A stretch of 64,000 nucleotides of DNA from Zhengitettix transpicula (taxonomy: Eukaryota; Arthropoda; Insecta; Orthoptera; Tetrigidae): the NCBI GenBank assembly GCA_037074705.1, contig CM073591.1, positions 63,847,397 through 63,911,396 on the forward strand, written 5' to 3'. The notes below the pieces were generated by a model. It was not told where the DNA came from. It saw only the letters and a list, made by a program, of their open reading frames with translations, and searched no databases. Both the position numbers and the translations under genes were made by a program. Shown piece after piece: positions 12,801-27,097 of the stretch. Numbering within the stretch: position 1 is the stretch's first letter; each line of letters opens with the position of its first letter.

Positions 12801-15800
12801 TGTGTGTGGATGAAATGTATAATATTTTGGTATAATTGTGAATCAAAATAATTATGTTATCAAATTTAAATAAATTAAAGTAATTATTTATAAACAATTA
12901 TCAGTCTCAATAAATTACCTTTAACACAGAATGTAGAATGCCTCCCTGGCTGTGTATTAAGTTTTCATGCTAGCATTCACCTAAATGATTTGGGAAAGCA
13001 AATTACAAGGATTCAAACTCCTGTAGGCTACAATAATTTTCCCACACTTTATCACATTGCTAACTGATTTGGCATTTCAAGATTACTCGTTTTTAATATT
13101 AAAACTGATTGACCTAGATTACAGGCTAGAATTACTTATACATTTTTTGAATCTTCAAATTGTTATGTTCCAACCTGCTTGTAGGTCTTTATCAAACAAG
13201 ATTTAGGCGAACAAAATTATTATCAGTAATTCTAAGTCTGTAATTTAGGTAATGTTTTTTTAATATTAACATCAGCCATTAAATATATAATAATTACAGG
13301 TTTTTATTCATATCAATTAAGGTGTGGTTCCTGATTTAGAAAATTCTAAGAATTCACTTAGTGTAATTGAAGACAATGACAGTCATGTTTCATCACAATT
13401 TTGTAAGAAAGAATAGGTAAAGAAGTCCCTGTTGAGTTGGCTCAGTCCTGATCAACTAATTTCAAGGGAAATCCCTCATTTCTGTCTAACTTATTGAGGA
13501 TTTTAATTTGGCCTTTAATGACAGTATGAAATCCTTTCTAGGCCCAGAAAACATAAAATCCTATTTTTTCCTCAATGGTTTCAATTAATTTATGGATATT
13601 TATAAATGTCATATTCATTTCAATTCATTTTAATATAAGTGTGGTATGTTCTTGTGTGACTCTATGACATCAATTAATAATTGATAGGCTGCACATTTAT
13701 CAATGAAAGTCAATAACAATAAATTAATCTAAACAAGAAAAGAATAGGGTTGGAAGAGCTCTTCTCTGTCAAATGATCACAGGCTCAAATAAGATGTTTT
13801 TTTTCTTAAGTTTTTTTTGTAATATATTGATGGACAACTTCTGACAAATATAAAGTAGTTGCATTTGTCAAGTGGAGAATGTATGGATTGTGTACTTAAA
13901 ATGTTTGGAGGATCAATCCTACTTAACAAACATCTCATGAAGAAGACAAAAATAGGTGTTTAAGTAAATACCAAACAATGTTTTCTCAATCCATGTTATC
14001 CACTTTATTCAAGAGACAGATTGAATGCTCCTCTGTTAAGCAACTGCTCCCACTGTTTTTTTGTTTCATTTCCATCAATAGCAGAAAGTATTTTATGCAC
14101 TTATTGATAATAAAAAATGTATTCATTGCTTCATGAAAAATCATGTTTCATTACACTCAACCACACTCAACATTACCACCAATAATCAAATAAAAATTTG
14201 GGTTAATATAGCAGCTTCAAGTGAAACGGTTGATTTTCATTGTAATGTTAAGACAATGAAACAGGAATCATGAAAGATCTGAACACATTTAAGGATATTT
14301 GTTGGAAAATCCTTTTATAAGAAAAAAGGGGAATAAATTTTTTTTGTATTTTGAAAATACAGTTTATTACAGCTTTAGTAATGATACCTAAATCAGTTTA
14401 TTAAGGATGTCTGAAGAAGAAAATTACTTTGGTATGAACAAGGTAAACAAAATGAAAAGCCTCATAAATCATACTGACCTGCCAGTTTCCTCTGCAGGGG
14501 GGTAATACATGAGTTTCTGGAGTTGTTCTGGTTCTGTAGATTCCCCTTCTCCTTCTGAATAGTCTTCTATGTCACCATCATGTTCTGTACTTTCAATATC
14601 CTATAACAAAATAAAAAATTACCCTAGAAAGTGTATAAAGAAAGACTGAACAACAATTTAAACAGACAAATTGTTAACTACATTCAACAAGCCTACAGGC
14701 TGGTTTTATTTAGGATTTCTGATTTTTCAATCTCAGTGCAAGAACATGATTGTTGAAGCATTTGTGATTATAATTCAGAAAAGTCAATTTATACAGGATT
14801 ATTAATATAGAAAGTATTGAAATGTTAGGAACTTATAATTTTCCATACAATGCAAAATTAATGAACAGTTTAAAACAGCAAGAATATTGTTTAAAAGTAC
14901 TAACAATGCTTATGTCGTTAAAATTCAATGTTGTGCTACAATATATTCAATGTTGGTCATTAATGCAAAACAATATATTTGTATGTTAATATTAAAATTT
15001 GATTGTAAAATAATGCAATATAAACCAAATCATGTATACTAACCTCATATTTGTAACTCCCAATGCTGCTGTCATCTGTTAAATGTCTACTGCGTGATAT
15101 TTCAGCAGATATGTCAGATCTTGCAGTTGTAGATTTATTGGATATAACCTAAACAGAAATATGCTGATTATTTTTGACAATGTCATACCCATACTAATAT
15201 CATATATATACATATATATTGTGGTAAACACAAATCTGACTACAATTATTATATATTATGGCCCACGTTGGGCACCAATTTGTGGCACTCATAAATTATT
15301 TACTTTTATTAAAAAAATGTTGGGCACCAATTTATAATAAATACAAATAAATTACTGTGTTTCAATTTAATTTAACAAAGAAAACCACACATTCAAGACG
15401 CCAATTTGTGTTACTCACAAATATTAAAATGATTGGATGTTTTAGTAAGAACTCAAGATTTTAAACTAGACAAACAAATTAATTTTATTAATCACAAACA
15501 ATTGAATTTACACAAGTTATCAAATAAAATTTTACAACAGTTAGTAATTAATGTTTTACAATAAAATATTATATTTCTCAGGGTCGTTTACTGGGCCTTT
15601 AATAAAACATATACTCGTTAAACAATTTTTACAATGCAATAAATAAATAAAACATATACAATAACCAAATTCAAATTCTGAAATCTGACAATTATACCTT
15701 TACTTAAAAATTTACAAATATGAATACTGTGAAATATTAACTTACAGTCTCTGGTAATCCATTAAATTCGGTTCACTCGAATACCACACTTAACTTACTT

Positions 15801-17909
15801 TAAATACAGGCCATAATGAGCACCAAGTTCTACACACACTTTACACTGAATACTTTCATCAGTACAACTAAGCAGATTGTTCACATAACAGCAGACGATC
15901 ACCACCTGACTTTCTTCTCACGACAACTAACGGCGGCTTTTCGACAACTGTTCCTTACGATGATGACTTATATTTATCTCGGCCGCCTAACTTGGCTCCA
16001 TGTCATTAAGACCACCAATGACGAACTCTCCTGACAGACTCTTCCTCTCACGACGATCTCCTCTGCTCTCTTTCACGACGAACTCCTATTTATTTCGGTC
16101 ACCTATCTTGACCCAATGTCCACGAGGACCAACACATATGAATGCTTCTAACAGACTGCTTATTTATTTCAGCCACCTATCTTTGCATGATGGTCACGAG
16201 GACCACCAACGACGAACGCTGCTAACAGACTCCTCTCTTTCTTCTTACGACGACTTATATCTCTTTCTTTTGCATACCGCACCACGAATCAGAGTGCACT
16301 TTTGCACACCACTCCACAGAGTACGGGCACACTTTCCCCACAACTTCGTCTAATTTTCTATCTGTGGCTCAATTATACCCCATTCCATTGTCCTTGGGTA
16401 CAACCCATGTGCGTCCAACTACAACTAATGACGGCCTTTGCACATCACCCCATAGGGTTCGGGCACACTTTTTCACACCGCCCCACAGAGTTCAGGTGTA
16501 CTTTTTCACAACGCCCCAAAGAGATTCAGGCACACTTTTTCACATTGTCCCACAGAGCCAGGCACGCACACTTAACGCACCCTCCTCTAATTTGCCATCT
16601 GCCACTCAATTATCCCATCATTACCTCATCCTTGGGTACAACCCGAGTGCCTTCTGCTGTTGACCAGTCTGCAGCCGGCTGGTTCACAGAATGGTGTAAC
16701 ACTCCTCCCTGAAGGAGGAGGCAGAGAACCTTCAGTTCCTTATGGCGACACGACACTTCACTTTCAGGTAAGCCACAACCTATCTCTCCTTTCCATACCA
16801 ATATTGCAATTATTTTTGACAATGTCATATCCTTACTAATATCATATATATATATATTGTAGTAATTGGTAATTAAGGCATTGTTCTAATTGAAAAGTTG
16901 AATTGTAGAGGACTCATTATTGGTGGATATAGCGGACGCCGCAACAAACCGGCAATGCAAAGAAAGTATTGTTGATCGATCGAGAAGGTTCTATGCACTC
17001 AAAATTTACGAGACGAAGGAAGAGTCGGGCAATGAACGGCGAGGCATAAAGACCAGCAAAGTCTATTTTACAAAAGTAGGACAGTCAGGCAATGAACGGC
17101 GAGGTGTAAAGACCACAAAATTCTAATACACAAAAAGTTGAACAATTTAGTCAGTCAGCAGCAAGAATGAAAAAGGTCTAATTTAAAGAACGAGAAAGTG
17201 TTCCAGTAACCAGTACGCTGTTATATCAAAAATGCAGAAATTGAACTAGTTTTCAGTCAACAGACAAATCCAATGAGGGGCATTTTCAACAAAAATCCAC
17301 GAGACCTACAAATCCAGGTTGCAGTAAATCATCGAGAATCGACAAAGTTATTTTAAACCAACTAACAAACTACGCTAATTAGAGTCTGTGAGCATTTAGA
17401 GTCTGTGAGTACTTAGAATCAGTGATATCCCAAAATTGTGCACGAAAAGTTAAAATGAGACCTGGGCTGCCGTAAGTAGAAAGAAAACTTTAAAATCATT
17501 GTAAACCAAGTTTAAAAGATAAACGTCAGATCGTTCTTTAATTATCGATAAAATGAGATCTTTCATTATTCAGACCATTCTTTATTTCTTGATAAAAATT
17601 GAAATTGTTTGAATTCAATCTTTAGTATTATTTCTTCAGCAACAAATTTCGTCTATGTTCAGACGCATTGATTCCCATATAAAGTAAATGTAATTTTTGT
17701 GATTTTGATTATACAAATTCTGCCATTATCAAACCCAGTTCAAGACCCTGAGATCCCAAATATTTTGTAATTTGAATACTTGTTTTAAAATTGTTAATAA
17801 ATCTTGTTTAATAGTTTTCACGTAATAGTTCTTTTCATTTAAAAACGCCATATAGTTCATATCATGAATTATTGTCAAAAGATAACAAAAAGCTAGTTTA
17901 TAAATTATT

Positions 17910-17963
<54 letters not shown>

Positions 17964-20900
17964 TATATAGACAGACACACACACACACAATATTAGGAGA
18001 ATCCATTAAGGAATTGGAACTAATTTGGTGACAAAGTCACATTCGAACTTGGACAGTGAGGAAGGATAGAAATAAATAGGAGAAATAGGAAGATTACTCT
18101 TTATGTGAATTCATTCGCTGGCGTAGAATTACACACATAGAAGAGCATATGTTCAAAGCAGTGAGAAGGGAGGAAAAACAGAAAATATTTGACCCAGCAG
18201 GACTTGAATCTTATCTGCTCAGTACACAGACACCTTAACCAACTCGGCCACCAGGTCAAGTTCCTGGCCAGGCAAATATAGCCAGTCTTATTGCAGATAA
18301 AATTATTTTAGTGGATGTATGGATATAGTAGAGGGAATGAAGTATTAGGAGCATCCATTAAGGAATAAATACAATATTAGGAGAATCCATTAAGGAATAG
18401 GAACTTATTTGCTGACAAAGTCACATTCAAACTTTCCTCACTATCGAAGTTTGAATGTGACTTCATCACCAAATTAGTTCCTATTTCATAATGAAGTCTC
18501 CTAACATTGTATAGATAGACACACACATACATACATATACATATTTACACCTACTTTAGAAATCATTGTAGTTTCTCTTCTAGAGTCAGTGTAATGACGC
18601 ACTTCAGTCCCACTATCTATAGAACTATCTTTTGAGCCTCCATCAGAATCAATCCTCTTCTCTAGAAAAATAAAAATTGATTGAGCTGTATTACATAAAT
18701 GTAATTTATTAGGTTAGGAAAGTAAAACAACATCCCCAGAATTTCATAAGTTTTTCTACTATGTAAAATACCTAGTTAACACTCAGGTTAGTCACAATTT
18801 CTATCTCTTTGCTGTCCCTAATAAATAATGTGTCCACTTAGTATTACACATAATTAAAATTGTCCAGTATTTATAAGATAGAAATAAATAAAAAATATTT
18901 ATTTATAAAAAACTTAATAAACAATGTATTAGCAATAACTTTTGTATATTCACCTTGATTGATGGGAAATGGAATTATACTCTCACTGTCATAAACAGAT
19001 TTCACAAGAATACCACTTGCATCAACTCTTTGTGCCCATCTACCTTTAGGCAGATCCATTTGCCGATTACTGATGGCTGTAGGTGCAGGTGTGCTATCAG
19101 CAATCTGCTTTTTTGCCCAGAGTGGTAACTGTCCCAAACTGAACCTATAAAATAGATTAATAGGATTCAAGATCATAGGTTTTTCTGCTTTCAGAAGTTT
19201 ATATAAATGTGAATTAAATTAATAACCATGTGCCAAATATTCATTCCATAAGATTGATTAAACACTCAACAACTTTCCACAAAACTTGAATAATGTGTTA
19301 GAATTTAAAAAAGTAAAAGTTAACTTATAAATAGATACAAAAAGAGCCAGGACTTCCCCAGTGTAAATTATGCACATATTATTCTAGGATTTCCAACTGG
19401 CTTAAATATTTAATAATGCACAATGTTCTATTATTGTCATCTGGTGAATTGAGGTTACTTGTGTTACAGTTAACAATTATTTGCAGTTACAAATGTATTA
19501 CTTAAAAATCTATAACTGCAATAATTATTAACTTTAACTCAAGTAACCACAATTCCACAATTATATAAGAGCACACCATCAAAATGTGAATTAATAAATA
19601 TTTTACGGTGTTGAAAACCCAAGAATTTTTTATTCAGAAACAAAAAAACTATTACTATCCAAATATTAATATTATTTAACATGACTGAGTTTTTCCCTAT
19701 AAAAGTGACTCTTCATTAGAAATACTTTATCATTGAAAACTTTACCTGTAATCTGGTTGCTCTATAGCATTTGCATTTGGGTCAAAGAATTCTGATGGTG
19801 GAGATCCATAATTCTCATTATCAAGATGAATACCATTAGTTAATTTCATGGGCCTTCTGAAATTGTTAGACAATAAATTTGATTTATTACTCAATTTTAC
19901 AAAATGAATAGGAAAGACAACTTTCAAAATAATATAAAAAAATTATTCATATTTCTTTTAAATTATTCACTACTACATTTAGTGCAAGAGAATTTTATGC
20001 AAAATGATTTTGTGAAACTTTAAACACAAATAAATACTATGTTTGATTGGCTCTATTATAATTTTTTCTTATGATGATCAAAAGAAATGATTTTCTGATA
20101 AACTATGCAGAGACTTAAACAATAAGCATATTTCTTTTACCATGTCAAATATATATATTGTACGCAAGATTGACCAAAAGCTGCATATCTAGCTAGAATA
20201 TTAGATAGTAAAATGATTGTAATTATTTTTAATGGATACATCAAACATAAGATTGGAGTTGATTAACTTAAAATTACTTAGATAACATTCAAGAGCAGAA
20301 GAAATGGTTTGAAACAAAGCTCTGCCAAAACGACTATAAAATTTGAATTAAATCATTACTACATATGATCAATTTACACAAATATCCATTCTTCAATTAA
20401 GTCCCAAATTTAGGCCACGAGGTACGTGATTTAGCATTTGTAGGTGAGCCTGTATTGAGGTCAATATAATAGATGGAGAAAGCTCACACTTGACGGGGAG
20501 TTGACTCAGATGGTAAAAGTGTTCCACATACAGCATGTGTAGATTCTGAGTTTGATTCCTGGTCTGATAGAGATTTTTCCATCATGATCCTTTGATTGTA
20601 AATTTCATAAGCAATTTTTTAATCACTTATTATGTTCTTGATTTAAAGTTACTACACCTATAATCAATTTACATAAATATCTCTTCCTCATTAAAAGGCC
20701 TAAATTTAAGTTGTGAAGAATGTGATTAAGTAAATTGTAGGTGATACTGTATTATGCAATGGATGGAGAAAGATGCACAGGGATTAAACACAAATAGATC
20801 ATATGGTAAAAGAGTCCCACATACCCAGTGAAGGTTCAATTCCTGATCCGGTGGAAATTTTTTAAACATAATCCTTTAATTTAGGTAACATTATACCATT

Positions 20901-23900
20901 TGTACCAGATTATTGTATTGTATTGCAAATCAAGCATGATGGAAATGACAAACCTGCCAGCTCTTGCCGCTTGTTGAGCCAACCTAGCATGCATTGTGAC
21001 AACCATGTCATGAGGGAGCTTCCAAACAAATAAGCAGCCATCACCCGATGCTGATATGAGTCGACGGCAATCAGTAGTGAAGCGTAGACCTGTGACAAGT
21101 TCTGAGTGTCCAAACATGGTTGCCATACATTCACCTGAGTAGTAATCATAGACACAGAGTGTCTTGTCAGTGCAACTGGTAGCAGCATAGATGCCACTAG
21201 CATCCAGAACAACCTGAAAATTATTAAAAAATTATTTTATAAAATTATATATAATTATTAAAATAATTATTAAAAAAAATATAATATAAAAATAATTATT
21301 AAAATTATATCAAATTATATATAATTATAATTATATTATAAAATTATATATAAGAATTTATTAATTAATTATTTAATAATATCAAATAAAATTATATAAT
21401 TATAAAATTTTATACTTAAGAATAGAACTCTGATAATATTTAAAACCACTTATTTAATAAACAAAATATTCTTTCCTACAAATTTTACTATTTTAATTTA
21501 ATTAACAAAATTAATCATCAATTTCATATCACTTATAATATTTAATCAAAGGGCTGAGTTACCATGGAGAATAATTATTTGAAGAAAAACAAATTATAAT
21601 TTCATTCTGATGGTCAATAATGAAGTTACTGTTGATAAGATTTATATGCACAATGATTATTAACAACATTTAAATGTCTCTGTCAAGATAGCGGAATGCA
21701 CCATCAAAACATTATGCTTAAGATTTCACTGAATCGGATGGAAACCCAAGAACTCCTTATCCAGCACATACTCCACGAAAACCTTTGATCTCTAATAATT
21801 ATCAACAAATCTATGTAATATGTTGCCAAATAACAGTAACCAGTATGAAAATTACATAATTTATTTACATATTAGTCCAGTATCATATATTTTATACTGA
21901 TTATAGCAACACATCACATAATTAAATTTGATAGCATAACTACATCATATATTTTATTTCAATATGGAATTCATTAGTATTTTGATATGTCTGTTTAGTA
22001 AAGTTAAAAAATTAAAATGGCCAAATACAGACAGAAGTTTATAACATAAGGCATAACTTAATTTGAAGCTAATATGATGATAATCACTATTTTCCAAATC
22101 TACATTTACATCCTTCATCAGTACCTTAATAAGTGAACCATCTTCTCCAACTGATCCTTTAAATGTCTTACTGTGTTTGCCACTATTTACATTGTACACT
22201 CTAATATTCCTGTCTTGACAAGCAGTTAGAATGTGTTTCTGACCTGAATCAACTTCCATATCATATAGAGTGGTTTTCCCTGCTACATTGTGGCCTCTTG
22301 AAAATTGAGATTGTTCACCTTGCACCTAGAAGTATTTACATTTTAAAAAAAGTTGTTTTCAAGCATTATTATAAGTATGCAATAGTCTTGTAAATTATGT
22401 CAATGTGCTGTTCTACTAAAATACTGAATCAATACAGTTTCAGTTATATTGCAAATGAGATGGCTCAGCCATATCACACATGCATTAACAAGTATAAATA
22501 ACAAATATTTTAAACATAAAAAAAACACTAGCTAAATTACATGCATTTTCATCAGTTTATAATGTAAATGTACAGAACTTAATTCTAATTATTTGTGCTA
22601 TTTCAATATAAAAATCATAATTTCTTTTAAATCAGTTTACAAATTACAACTTATAATATGCATACGGCACTTTTTGCAGAAAAAGAAGAATTGAATTTCA
22701 TATTACAGTGTGTATTTTAAAAATAAGTAGAATTTTACTTACTTTTACTATTCATTTAATCAATCATAAGGGAATTTCAAATGCAATCCTGTCATTATAT
22801 GTACACTTCATCTCAGTTTACAGATAAATTGAAATGTTTACAATTACAACTGAATTGCTTATTTATAATAATAATTGTTAGCAAATGTTGTCTATTAGTT
22901 CATGAAATACATAACAAATTAAATAAATTGGTAAGAAGGTGCATTTAGTATACATTCATCCAAGTAAGAGAGCAGGTGTTGCTTTTTACTTACAATATAG
23001 TAATTTGGTCTGTTATGTGGTTGTGATAAAAGTAAATTGTACAGTATTTTCATATGGCTACAATGGGTTTTCCTGTTATCACAATACCATTTAACTATTT
23101 TTTCACTAAAATTTACAAGTTTCTTAATAAAATAAAAATATTTAATAATTTAAAATAATGAGAAAAACTCTACAAACCTTGGGTTACTTGTATTATGAAT
23201 TGATAGGATTGAAGTTATACTAATAATAATGAATAAAATGGACAGTATTGTTGTCTGTTAGTTAATATTAACAAATACAATGGCCAGTTACAGACAGAAA
23301 TTTGAAATGAAAACACTATGGAGTTTCTTCTTTCTATTGGCAAATCTTCTCAAGTAAGGCAATCTAAGAAAACTAATACAGATAAGGAGGAAGATAACAT
23401 ATATAAAAAGCTTAATAATTTAACCACAAAGTAAGGGGCCATAGATTCTGCTGACAGCTTTTGTGTCACTTTGTATATTTATACATAATTCTAAGTTTTA
23501 CATGGTTCTAGTGTGCAAATTAAGTTTAACATAAAGTATTTTGACAATACTCCAAGCAAAATTATGATTAAAATTGTTATTGTTGTTTTGTTAGAACTGA
23601 ATGCTTGTCAATAGACAGTTTAACATTGGATATATGATCCTGAATCCTAGTTTTCAGAGCATTATTTTTGGCCTATATATATTGAGTTGCAATCCAAACA
23701 TTCAATTTTATAAACATCAAAATTGGTATCTACTGGTTCCAATGGATATTTGCCATTCTTAATATAAAAAAAACAAGACAATATATTGATAGTTTAGAAA
23801 AAATTCCTATATTGAAATACTTGAATAAATATGAAACAGTATCATGTAAACAAATATAAATTGAACGAACAATCCTGAAGGTGTGGGTGCGGGTGTTCAA

Positions 23901-26900
23901 TGTCCTTCCCTAGTGTAGGATAAGTTAATTTAGTGACCCTATTTCTTATTGTAATATTATGAGGGGAAGTGGATAGAGAATTGTGAGTAAGATATTGGAT
24001 ACTATACTTCAATTTTGAGAATTCAAGGCTGATCATCATCTTACTCACAAATCTCTATCCACATTCCTTCATAAAATTCCAATAAATAAAGGGTCAATAA
24101 ATTAACCCATCCTACTCTCATGAAACCCATTGATAACAAATCCTCTAAAATTTGGATTGTCTTTCCATTTTATAGTTGTTAACATAATATTGTTTCAACA
24201 TAGGGATTATTTATAAAACTATCAATACATTGTCTTGTTGTATTAAGAATCAAAAGACCCCTTGGAACCAGCAGTCACCAATTTTGTGGTTTATAAAATT
24301 GAATGTTTGGATTGAAACTCAGGACAAACAAAACATGCTCTGAAAACTATGGAAAATAAATCATATGTTAAATAAGCTGTTGACAAGAATTAAGTTCTAA
24401 CAAAAGAATTTAAATCCTAATTTTGATTGGACTAAAGTCAAAATAATCGGTGTTAAACCTAATTCGCACACTAGAATCATCTCAGAAATAGTCAACATTA
24501 GAATTAACAAGTTCTGTATAATTATACAAAGTGATAAAAATGCTCTAATCAGAATCTCTGACCCCTTACTTTGTGGTTAAGTTCTTTAGCTTCTTTATAT
24601 ATGGTATCTTCCTGCTTGTTAGTATTATTTCCTTAGATTGTCCTACTTGGGAAGGTCTGCCAATAGGCAGAAAAAATGTCATAGGGTTTTCAATTCAAAT
24701 TTCTGCTTGTAATTAGCCACTTTCTAATGTTAATAATGAATAAAATTCTAAAGTAGAATATTAAAATAAAGATTGCCAAAATTTAATAGACTAATTATGT
24801 CAAATCAATTTGACCTACTCCCTGAAACTGGCGGAAAATAATTGACTTATCAGCACCACATGAAACCATCTGAAGCTGATCATGGGTATATAAAAACCTG
24901 ACAGCTGTTATAGAGGATGAATGATCATCCAATGTTTGCAGAAAGTTGTAATCCTAGAACAAAAGTTTTAAAAATTAATCATTTATGTTACTAGCAAACT
25001 ACTAATATTCCTTTAAAGTAGAGTGTAAAATTTTATTAGCTTATTCCCCCAATAATACATGAATTTTTTTTAAAAGCATGACTATAGCTTTATGTAGCCA
25101 AAATTCAATGCAAATAATTATAATCTTTAAGGACCTGCATTATGTTTTACAGTTATTGTGGTTTTCAATATACATTTTCTTCAATGAATTTCCCCTATTA
25201 TTAACAAAGAAACTATATATTTTGAAATGGAAGATCAACAAGTTGAAATGAAAAAATTAATATATTTTTATAAAAATAATGCACACTTCATAAGCATTAT
25301 AGAAACATTTGAAAAATTACCTCATCAACATTGAATACGTGTATCAAACGATCTCTTGAAGCTGAAGCTAGGAACCGATAACCACTGTCTGGACGACTAT
25401 ATTCCAAACATAGGACTTCTGCATCATGTGCTTCTATCCTACATAATTCTTGCAAATCTTGCAAACCATGAATTCTGTAAAGAAATAAATAAACTGAAAA
25501 GACTGGCTTTATATAACTATATATAAATAACAACAGAATTTCAATATAAGCTTAAAATGATTGGCAATTGAAGAAAGTACAAACAATCACACTTAAGTTG
25601 ACCATAAACTGATGAGGAAATCAAACAAATTAAAGTGAGAGCATAATACGTCTGTATAAAACATAAAACTAGATGAAATAGCCAAATACGGATAAAATTA
25701 AGTGATGACATAAATATCACACTTATTATACTCCAATCTCAGTTGTTTTTGTATTGTTTGTTATTATTATGTAATGCCCCTCCACCACACTTAATAAAGG
25801 TGCTCCCCTCCCATGCCAAAATGGGTTTATATCATCATTTATTTTTGTCTGTATTTTGTTATTTCATCTAATTACTAATCAAACTGATAAAAATGGATAA
25901 TTATTATACATAATAATAAAAGCAAAATAATACTAATATGAACCAAATAGAACTATATTCATTATTTGATAAGTTTTTATACCACTAAACAAGTCCTCAT
26001 ATTACTCTGCAGGATAATTTATTCCAGTAAACTGGAAAGATTAAAATCATAAGTGTTTGACTGACATCTGATATAATTTGACACACAGTATAAAATCAAT
26101 AAATAATTAGATTTAACCATAATATTTAATATATTCTGACAATTATCATTTAACTACATGGGTGCCTTGTTTGTCATAATTAAACTCAGCGACATCCAAA
26201 ACACTGGATTTTACTCAAATATTACTTGCTTTTGTTTTATTTTTATGTAACACCCCCCACCCCCACCCATAAGGATGCTCCCCTCCTATACTGTAAGGGG
26301 TTGATATTATACTTAAACAACATTAGGAGAAATACTATAAAATACCACCCCAGTGGTGGGAACATTTGTTCCAATGCATCTTACATTATAGGTGAAGGTC
26401 CTGGGCTCAACAGCCTCTAATATTATTATAATAATCATTATTGTAGTAGTTATGTTATGTTAGAATGTTGTATTAATGTAATATAATAATACTAATAAAG
26501 TGATGATGATGATGATGATGATTCATTTAATCTTTTCCCCGATCTCACTCACATACATTTTAACTTCCTTTTAATTACCTTTTACCTTCCACTAATGTGT
26601 GTGTAATTACAGAAATTAATATCTGATTAAGATTAACCACTTAAAGCTTATACCACTCAATTATATGTTATATATTATATTACATATTTAACTTTAATAG
26701 TTTATGTTGTAATAGAAACCTCAGAAATCCAAACAACTGTTTGAAATAATTTTTTATTATATTGGAAATAGTCTACCTAAACATTTAAATATAAACCCTT
26801 CACATACATTTGTTTTGCCTTAATGCATGCAGACTCCCTTTCCACATACCATTTTAATTTACAATATCTATAAACATCTTATTTGGTGTATTTGTAAACA

Positions 26901-27048
26901 AGGATTTCACATTGAAGCAAATTAAAAAAGGTTTGGTTAGATTAGAATATGAATCTGCCAAATAACTTGCAGATCCTGTTGGTAATATTGGAAAAGATAA
27001 TAAAGATTTTTTAATTTGTTTTTTAATTGTTTAGTCTTACGTTTCATG

Positions 27049-27097
<49 letters not shown>

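Larger units (their letters stand above)
15149..18554. other. Intron 16
   Basis: Holds an LTR-like element with CpG-rich repeats (15216-16620), a family A arm (16655-16860), the stretch 16861-17900 without recognisable content, a (TA)n(CA)n microsatellite and family C SINEs (17990-18515). No gene. Confidence 0.8.
19857..20953. other. Intron 13
   Basis: Holds two tandem copies of a tRNA-derived SINE (20357-20880); otherwise AT-rich with nothing seen. Confidence 0.75.

Noticed and set aside
16266..16565. CRISPR-like or satellite array
   Set aside because: The units are contiguous and diverged with no unique spacers, in an animal genome; they fit LTR U3 tandem repeats.
18191..18258. Possible tRNA-Ser/Leu gene
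   Set aside because: A and B boxes are present but the acceptor and anticodon stems are imperfect, and the sequence is part of a repeated SINE.
20881..20953. Read-through of exon 13 into the intron as an alternative C-terminus
   Set aside because: The AG|GT donor and exact phase match to exon 14 favour splicing; the extension is AT-rich and unconserved.
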